A DNA stretch of 15,957 nt from Candidatus Heimdallarchaeota archaeon LC_2 (GTDB lineage Archaea > Asgardarchaeota > Heimdallarchaeia > Heimdallarchaeales > Kariarchaeaceae). Below, piece by piece: positions 6,226-11,639 of this stretch. Within the stretch, counting starts at the first letter, position 1. Every line of letters begins with the position of its first letter. The notes under the pieces are model-generated. The model searched no databases, had not been told where the DNA came from, and saw only the letters and a program-made list of their open reading frames with translations. The translations under genes and the position numbers were made by a program. The DNA lies in the NCBI GenBank assembly GCA_001940725.1, contig MDVR01000079.1, positions 1 through 15,957 on the forward strand. Direction: 5' to 3'.

Positions 6226-7014
6226 ATGGTAAAAAGTGAAACTATTAGCATACCAAAAAAAGTTGACTTAAGCGAAACGGTCAATGAGAACTACTCAAAT
6301 ATTGCTAGGCAACTGCTTGACGGTACGAAAGCATCATGTTGCGAAGATCCTAAAATTGTCGAAAATCAAAATTCTTGTTGTGAAGATGATCAAGGAGTCA
6401 TAGAACTAGAAAATCGAATTAATCAGAAAATTCCTAGTTTAGGCAGTGATAAAGATTTGATTGGATTTGCGAAACCTGCCGAAGGAGAAATGGTAGTAGA
6501 CTTAGGCTCAGGACCAGGTAATGATGCATTCAAGTTTGCTAGAGAAATAGGATCTACTGGAAAGATTATTGGTATTGATTTTTCTGATGATATGCTCAAG
6601 CTCGCTAGAAGGAATATGATAAAAGAAGGGATTACCAATGCAGAATTTCGAAAAGGAAGTATTGAAGATATTCCCGTAAATGCAAATACTGTGGATTTAA
6701 TAATTAGTAACTGTGTTATCAATCTAGCAGAAAACCGTGAAAAAGTTTTCAACAGTGCTTACAAAATTTTGAAAGAAGGAGGTCGAATCGTATTTTCTGA
6801 TCTTGTAGTAAAAGACACTCCATCTAAAGAATTAGCAAATAACATAGATGCTGTTTGTGGCTGCTATGCAGGAACAACAAAATCTAATTACCTTACAATG
6901 TTAAAGAAAGCTGGATTTAAGGATATTAAAGCTACCGATGAATATGAATTTACCAAGAATTTTGGAGGTTCTGATATAGAATATTCATCTACAATCTTTC
7001 AAGGGGTAAAATAA
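6226..7014 (+). CDS. arsM: Arsenite S-adenosylmethionine methyltransferase
   Basis: ArsM methylates arsenite using SAM to give methylated, partly volatile arsenicals, a cytoplasmic detoxification step. The 262-aa protein has the family's usual length. VNENYSNIA (19-27) is the typical N-terminal segment. Two Cys pairs, C38-C39 and C51-C52, both followed by Glu-Asp, lie in the As-binding N-terminal region. The SAM-binding Rossmann core shows VDLGSGPG (91-98), GIDFSDDMLKLAR (116-128), GSIEDIPV (144-151) and ISNCVINL (160-167). C163 and the C211/C213 pair in VCGCYAGT match the catalytic cysteine positions of known ArsM proteins. The gene is divergent from a TrmB-like regulator and preceded by an operator-like dyad, so arsenic-inducible control is likely. 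No arsenic pump or reductase gene is nearby. Confidence 0.93.
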   Translation: MVKSETISIPKKVDLSETVNENYSNIARQLLDGTKASCCEDPKIVENQNSCCEDDQGVIELENRINQKIPSLGSDKDLIGFAKPAEGEMVVDLGSGPGNDAFKFAREIGSTGKIIGIDFSDDMLKLARRNMIKEGITNAEFRKGSIEDIPVNANTVDLIISNCVINLAENREKVFNSAYKILKEGGRIVFSDLVVKDTPSKELANNIDAVCGCYAGTTKSNYLTMLKKAGFKDIKATDEYEFTKNFGGSDIEYSSTIFQGVK

Positions 7015-7086
7015 TAAATTAACTATGTTGTGGTAAGATTTCTCAATATTACCGTTTATTAATATCCCTGATAATTATTATTTGAT

Positions 7087-7129
7087 TGTCGGTCGATAAT
7101 TTCGATCGACATATTCCCTCTCTTTTTTC
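7087..7129 (+). terminator. Stem-loop with T-rich tail after arsM
   Basis: TGTCGGTCGA (7087-7096) pairs with TCGATCGACA (7102-7111) through a 5-nt loop; all ten positions pair if one G-U is allowed. A T-rich tail (six T, 7123-7128) follows after 11 nt. It lies 73 nt past the arsM stop. Archaeal termination depends mainly on the U-tract, so the hairpin may have another role, such as a protein-binding dyad. Confidence 0.45.
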
Positions 7130-7331
7130 AAATGACAACAAAAGGTCAAAATTAATTAATCAATTCATCCTCAAAAGAATTTCTTACAATTTTAAAATGG
7201 AGAGGGATCAGCTCTTGTTATTATTGCTTAATGTTAAATAATATATCAAATCGAAATAAGATTCAATTAATCTATCATAAGACAAATTTTCAGAATTGAT
7301 GATAAATAAGTTACTCTGATTAGGATTTGCT

Positions 7332-7347
7332 CTATAATGTTATAAAT
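7332..7347 (+). promoter_or_regulatory. Overlapping TATA-like boxes for the MinD-like ATPase gene
   Basis: CTATAATG (7332-7339) would place the start of transcription near the TTG at 7359, and TTATAAAT (7340-7347) near 7368, just before the alternative TTG at 7377. Which box is used decides the start codon. Confidence 0.45.
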
Positions 7348-7358
7348 CTAGTAATTAG

Positions 7359-8222
7359 TTGTCGATTGACGATATTTTGGCTACATCATTATCATTACAC
7401 TCCCATAAAGGTGGAAGCGGAAAAACTTTAGTTGCAATGAACCTTGCGGCTTACCTTGTACAAAAAGGTAAACGAGTCGCCCTTATCGATATGGATCTAA
7501 CAGCACCAAGTCTTGGTACGTTTGTTACCGATCATGAAGGAAAGACATTGAACGATTTTCTTTTAAAAAGAGCAACTGCAGAAGAAGTTTTTTTTGATGC
7601 AACCAATTTAATTGGAGACGATGCTCCTGGAAAGTTATTCATGGGACTTGCAGATATGGCTGGCGAAGCTATAGCTGAGATTAATCAAAGAGATACAGAT
7701 GCAATGTTGGAAGATCTGTTCACACTAATGGAATTAGTTAGGGTTAAACTTCCAGGTGATCCTTTCAATGTAGATTACATATTAATAGATACATCACCAG
7801 GCCTTACAACAAATGCAATAAATGGTGTTGCAATCACAGATCAAGTAATTATGATCTTAAGATTAGTAAATGCCGACGTAGATGGGACTTACCATTTCCT
7901 AAATACTTTATTCAAAAGCGTGCAACCTAAAACATCGATAATTGTGAATCAAATTGCTGATCATATCATTAATGATGGTGGAAGGGAAAAAATTGAGAAC
8001 CTAGTAATGTCTCAAATCGTAAATGCAATTCCAGATCTTGATGTAACATTTGCTGGTATATTACTTACAGATAAAGAAGTAATTTCTAATGAATTTAATT
8101 ATGCAATGGCTTCTTTAGATAAAACAATAAAAATTCGTAGGCCGATCCACATAATATCTAAGACCAGTCAAACTTTCGCTGAAAAATTCAAATCAGTTAT
8201 AAGCGGTGTAATTGATGCCTGA
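7359..8222 (+). CDS. MinD/ParA-like P-loop ATPase
   Basis: This is a SIMIBI-class ATPase of the MinD/ParA group, which dimerise with ATP and position or switch partner proteins on membranes or DNA. Visible motifs are the deviant Walker A KGGSGKT (K17 signature Lys, K22) in HSHKGGSGKTLVAMNLAAY, the A' motif VALIDMD (D44, D46), and Walker B YILIDTSPGLTTNA (D144). MinD proteins usually begin just before the P-loop, so the in-frame TTG at 7377, which gives MATSLSLHSHKGG, is a fair alternative to the TTG at 7359. The C-terminus has no obvious MinD-type amphipathic membrane helix. It overlaps the longin-wHTH gene by 8 nt, so the two are co-translated and probably act together. Its target is unknown, and chromosome partitioning is not specifically indicated. 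Confidence 0.88.
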   Translation: MSIDDILATSLSLHSHKGGSGKTLVAMNLAAYLVQKGKRVALIDMDLTAPSLGTFVTDHEGKTLNDFLLKRATAEEVFFDATNLIGDDAPGKLFMGLADMAGEAIAEINQRDTDAMLEDLFTLMELVRVKLPGDPFNVDYILIDTSPGLTTNAINGVAITDQVIMILRLVNADVDGTYHFLNTLFKSVQPKTSIIVNQIADHIINDGGREKIENLVMSQIVNAIPDLDVTFAGILLTDKEVISNEFNYAMASLDKTIKIRRPIHIISKTSQTFAEKFKSVISGVIDA

Positions 8223-8826
8223 ATATAAGACATTTGCATTTTATATCTATGTGAGGGGGGGAACTTGCCTTTTCTCCATAGATTTTTCTCCAATGCCACA
8301 AAGTGCTCTGATAACGGCAATGTTATCAGCAATGCAGGCATTCATCAATGAAATATCAGGCGATCAAGCTAAAAAACTCAGTACTGGAGGATTTGTTTTT
8401 CATATGGAATCGATGAAAGAAATTTCTCTAGTAATTGCCACATCAAGTGAAACACGACCTTCTGAATTGACAGAACTAAGAACTGTCTTCCTTCATAAAT
8501 TTGGATCTAAGATAACTTCATTTACTGGAGATACATCATTATTCCTTGATTTTGATGAAGATGTATTACGAATATTGAAAATGAATACAGTTGATGAACG
8601 AATCGAGCCTAAAAATAAATTAAATGCTTATTCCCTCTTACAAATTAGACCTGAACTACAAGCCATTGCTAAAGAAGCGGTTCTAAAGAAACAAACAAGA
8701 GTTTCTGAATTAAGTAAAATTCTGGATAGATCCCATTTAATTGTGCAAATGCAATTAGAGGAGCTTTTTGACATGGGTGTCTTAGGAAAATATTCTGATA
8801 AAGGCGAAATAGTTTACTTTCTGTAA
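8215..8826 (+). CDS. Longin-like domain fused to a C-terminal winged helix
   Basis: The protein has 203 residues from the ATG at 8215; a TTG one codon earlier is possible. Residues about 5-120 fit a longin/roadblock-like alpha-beta fold: paired strands in FYIYVRGGTCLFSIDFSP, a long helix ITAMLSAMQAFINEISG, strands GGFVFHME and ISLVIATS, and helices ELTELRTVFLHKFG and DEDVLRIL. Residues about 130-203 resemble a winged helix, with VSELSKILDRSHLIVQMQLE as the HTH and a YSDKGEIVYFL wing. Longin domains occur in eukaryotic R-SNAREs, AP subunits and GTPase regulators, and are expanded in Asgard archaea. The 8-nt overlap with the ATPase gene indicates a functional pair. The longin assignment is by secondary-structure pattern and moderately sure; DNA binding by the wHTH is not shown and it could mediate protein contacts. 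Confidence 0.65.
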   Translation: MPEYKTFAFYIYVRGGTCLFSIDFSPMPQSALITAMLSAMQAFINEISGDQAKKLSTGGFVFHMESMKEISLVIATSSETRPSELTELRTVFLHKFGSKITSFTGDTSLFLDFDEDVLRILKMNTVDERIEPKNKLNAYSLLQIRPELQAIAKEAVLKKQTRVSELSKILDRSHLIVQMQLEELFDMGVLGKYSDKGEIVYFL

Positions 8827-8958
8827 TGGAAACTCAAAAACTGCAGCATAATAATTGCATAAAATCAGAGTAAACTAATTGAGATTTATATGACATCTTT
8901 GTTTAATAAACAGAAATATTAAATTAGGAATATTCGATTTGATTATTGTACAAAGAAA

Positions 8959-10797
8959 ATGTTTGATATTGGAAAAACGCTAAGAAAAGTCCTTCGGAAA
9001 CCGATTACATTATCTGATGATGAAACTTTGATAGAAATTGAAACAATGATTTTTCAAGATAAATTAGATCAAGTTATTCAAAGATTAGATCAGTACGAAA
9101 AGGATGGTTTTCAAAGTTCTGAATTACAAGAAATAAATTTCAAAAAACATTTTTGTACATTCCTCAGATCTAGAGCTTATGTTGATATGGGAAAGGCAAA
9201 TGAGAGTATAGAAATACTTGAAAATAGCATGGAGGTAATTAAAGATACAAATAATCCAGTGTTAGTTAATTTAAGTAAAATTGAATATGGCAACGCTTTA
9301 CTAGCTGGAGGTAAAATCCCAGAAAGTTGGGATATATTAGATCAAGCTGAACAAGAAGTAAATGGGCTGAAATTATTTTACAATAATGATTATAAATCAA
9401 ATCAAGCGCGAGTGAACAACTTACAAAGTAAGGTTTATCTTAGAAAAGGTGATTTCAGAGAAGCAATTCGAGAACAAAATGAAAGTATTGACCTTTACGA
9501 AAAAATTGGAAAACAATACCATACAGCAGAACCTCTTAATGGATTGGGAGTTAGTTACGCTTCAATCGGAGAAAGTGATAGAGCTTTGCATTACTTAAGT
9601 CTCAGCTCACACATTTACGAGAAGTTAGAAAATCAATCTCAATTATTGAAAATTTACAATAATACAGGAATGATTTATTGGCTTGGAGGAAAACACTCTC
9701 AAGCACTTGATAATTTCCAAAAGGCTTTAGACATTAGTCAACAGAAAAGAAATAAACAAGCGTCGGCAATGATATTATTAAATCTAGGGTTAATTTACAT
9801 CGATCAAGGTCAAATAGCAAAATCACAAAAAAATTTTGAAGAAAGTATGACACTTTTTGAAGAACTGGGTAATAGACCAAGTATAGCAAAATGTCAATTT
9901 AACCTATCGAATATATACAAATTATACGGTGAATTAGATAAATCGATAGAATATCTTGAACTGTGTTTAGCATATTACCAAGAAATTGATAACAAAGATG
10001 AGTTGGCAAAAACTTATGCAAATATGGGTGGATTATACATCGAGCTCAGAAAAGATCACAAAGCAATTAAATTATTAACTCAATCTTTAGAGATACATGA
10101 AGCTTCAGGGAATATTCTTGCAATGGTTCAACCATTAAATGGGTTAATTGAAGCAAACATAGCCTTAAACAACATGCCTGAAGCAGAAATTTCACTAAAA
10201 AAGTTTGAAGAAGTAAAAGAATTGCATTCAGATAACAAAAGTGTACAACATCAATACAAACTAGCAAATGCAAAAATATTAATTGAAAGTGACCGAGTAG
10301 TCAAAAGAGCAGAAGCGCAGAAATTATTTACTGAAATTGCTGACGATGAAGTTGTTTCTCAACAACATACAACTGAAGCCATGTTAAGATTGGGTGAACT
10401 GTTACTTCAAGAATTAAAGTTATCTGCTAGTGAAGATGCATTAAATGAATTCAAAGATCTAATTGATAGATTAGATAAAGTGGCTAGAAGTGAGGGAACG
10501 CAGTCTGTGGAGCAAACACCAACAATAGTTCAAGTACTGATGTTACAATCAAAACTTGCATTGATTGATCTTGATGTGAAAAAGTCCCAAACATTATTGG
10601 ATGAAGGTTATGATCTTGCGAACAAGAATGGGTTAATGCAGCTCGCTCAGATTATTGATGGAGAAAGAGAAACCTATAAGAAAGAGATGATGAAATATAA
10701 GAAAATGGTTGAAACAAATGCTTCATTATACGAACGTCTACAACAAAGCCAGATTGAAAATTACTTGAAGAGGGCTGAAAGTATTCTTAAAAGATAA
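8959..10797 (+). CDS. Tetratricopeptide repeat protein
   Basis: The 612-aa cytoplasmic protein has TPR helices in a strict 40-residue register, as in LGN/rapsyn-type TPR proteins. Clear units start near residues 153, 191, 231, 271, 311 and 351 (for example NNTGMIYWLGGKHSQALDNF and ANMGGLYIELRKDHKAIKLL), with degenerate units on both sides (about 65-140 and 390-570). The C-terminus (572-612) is a charged helix, ending in ENYLKRAESILKR. There is no signal peptide or membrane segment. TPR arrays bind partner proteins, so a scaffold or adaptor role is likely; the partner is not identified. It follows the ATPase/longin pair after 132 nt on the same strand, so it could belong to that module or be separately transcribed. 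The ATG at 8959 has no strong ribosome site. Confidence 0.9.
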   Translation: MFDIGKTLRKVLRKPITLSDDETLIEIETMIFQDKLDQVIQRLDQYEKDGFQSSELQEINFKKHFCTFLRSRAYVDMGKANESIEILENSMEVIKDTNNPVLVNLSKIEYGNALLAGGKIPESWDILDQAEQEVNGLKLFYNNDYKSNQARVNNLQSKVYLRKGDFREAIREQNESIDLYEKIGKQYHTAEPLNGLGVSYASIGESDRALHYLSLSSHIYEKLENQSQLLKIYNNTGMIYWLGGKHSQALDNFQKALDISQQKRNKQASAMILLNLGLIYIDQGQIAKSQKNFEESMTLFEELGNRPSIAKCQFNLSNIYKLYGELDKSIEYLELCLAYYQEIDNKDELAKTYANMGGLYIELRKDHKAIKLLTQSLEIHEASGNILAMVQPLNGLIEANIALNNMPEAEISLKKFEEVKELHSDNKSVQHQYKLANAKILIESDRVVKRAEAQKLFTEIADDEVVSQQHTTEAMLRLGELLLQELKLSASEDALNEFKDLIDRLDKVARSEGTQSVEQTPTIVQVLMLQSKLALIDLDVKKSQTLLDEGYDLANKNGLMQLAQIIDGERETYKKEMMKYKKMVETNASLYERLQQSQIENYLKRAESILKR

Positions 10798-10884
10798 GAC
10801 ACTCATTAATATACAATGTCGATCCAATCGATTTGATAGAAAATTTTAACCGAAATATATACTAACCAAAAATGCGAGATTAAC

Positions 10885-10892
10885 TTAATATT
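10885..10892 (+). promoter_or_regulatory. Weak TATA-like box (TTAATATT) of the small helical protein gene
   Basis: It is centred about 25 nt before the GTG at 10914, matching the spacing of the other leaderless promoters here. The sequence itself is a poor TATA match. Confidence 0.35.
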
Positions 10893-10913
10893 GAGACCGT
10901 AATTTACATCGTT

Positions 10914-11252
10914 GTGGAACAAACAAATACAGATAATTATTTAGATAAGCTTATGGAAACAGCTAGACAAGATGGTATTGTAACAGACCATGAAAAACTC
11001 ATGATAAAACAAATTATGGAGAGAATAAGCGATTACAATAAAATACTAGAACAAGCTCTTTCCGATAATATAATTACATCTGAGGAAAAGATTAATCTTT
11101 ACAAATTCCGCACAGATATTTTTATTGAAAATATGAAATTTGTAAATGAAGATAAAATTATCACTGTTGAAGAAGTATTCCTAATTGAAACACTAAACAA
11201 AATATTAGCTGAAATGGGAGATCTTGAAAATAAATTTACTGATTTTGTCTAA
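10914..11252 (+). CDS. Small helical protein with three D-x-I-[IV]-T-x-x-E repeats, TerB/EF-hand-like
   Basis: The 112-aa acidic protein has three similar segments: DGIVTDHE (20-27), DNIITSEE (51-58) and DKIITVEE (80-87), each followed by a helix. The segments resemble the second half of an EF-hand loop, and the D-G-x-[IV]-x-x-x-E pattern at helix junctions in TerB-like proteins. The first half of a canonical EF-hand loop (Asp at positions 1 and 3) is missing, so calcium binding is doubtful. The start is a GTG at 10914. TTAATATT (10885-10892) is centred about 25 nt upstream, which would make a leaderless mRNA. It follows the TPR gene after 116 nt. The function is unknown. Confidence 0.7.
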   Translation: MEQTNTDNYLDKLMETARQDGIVTDHEKLMIKQIMERISDYNKILEQALSDNIITSEEKINLYKFRTDIFIENMKFVNEDKIITVEEVFLIETLNKILAEMGDLENKFTDFV

Positions 11253-11299
11253 ATATTATAGTGTTGAAAGTTAAAATATATCCAGTTAAGCGCCTTTCT

Positions 11300-11318
11300 T
11301 TTATAAAGGATTTATAAA
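11300..11318 (+). promoter_or_regulatory. Paired TATA boxes without a nearby gene
   Basis: TTTATAAA occurs twice, 11 nt apart, and is identical to the box of the beta-helix gene. Transcripts starting near 11328-11340 would run about 300 nt before the next gene, either as a long leader or as a small RNA. TATA-like words are frequent by chance in such AT-rich DNA. Confidence 0.3.
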
Positions 11319-11611
11319 CTGTTCTAAAACCTAGTATTGCTTTTTTATGAGATAATTGCGAATTGATAGAGAATTTGAATTATTTTCACACTTATATCAA
11401 CAATTTCGTTAAATAATTTGTCAAACGCTTGATCATTAAGTTGCGAAAATACATCACCTTACTAAATATACTAAATCACCCCAAACTTATTAAATAGTTT
11501 AATACTGACCGTTTTTGATGCAATGCTATAGAATTAATAGATTTTGAACTCTAATATTATTTGTTTGAAATATGGAACTTTTAAATAAGTAAAATTTGGA
11601 ATTTATTCATA

Positions 11612-11619
11612 TTTATAAA
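11612..11619 (+). promoter_or_regulatory. TATA box (TTTATAAA) of the beta-helix gene
   Basis: A consensus archaeal TTTATAAA is centred 24-25 nt before the ATG at 11640, so the mRNA should be leaderless and start at or next to the A of the ATG. Confidence 0.65.
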
Positions 11620-11639
11620 AAATTGAGTGTGATGCATCA

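Larger units (their letters stand above)
7015..7358. other. Intergenic region between arsM and the MinD-like ATPase gene
   Basis: This 344-nt AT-rich gap holds the stem-loop with T-rich tail (7087-7129) and, at its right end, overlapping TATA-like boxes for the ATPase gene. I see no tRNA, supported small gene or repeat in the middle part. Confidence 0.6.
11253..11639. other. Long intergenic region before the beta-helix gene
   Basis: This 387-nt AT-rich gap has no supported gene on either strand. It contains two identical TTTATAAA boxes (11300-11307 and 11311-11318) with no convincing gene downstream of them, and the TTTATAAA box of the beta-helix gene near its right end. I see no tRNA or strong hairpin. 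Confidence 0.6.

Noticed and set aside
7197..7241. A 14-codon frame MERDQLLLLLLNVK between arsM and the ATPase gene
   Set aside because: It is too short to judge, has no clear TATA box or ribosome site, and is the kind of frame expected by chance.
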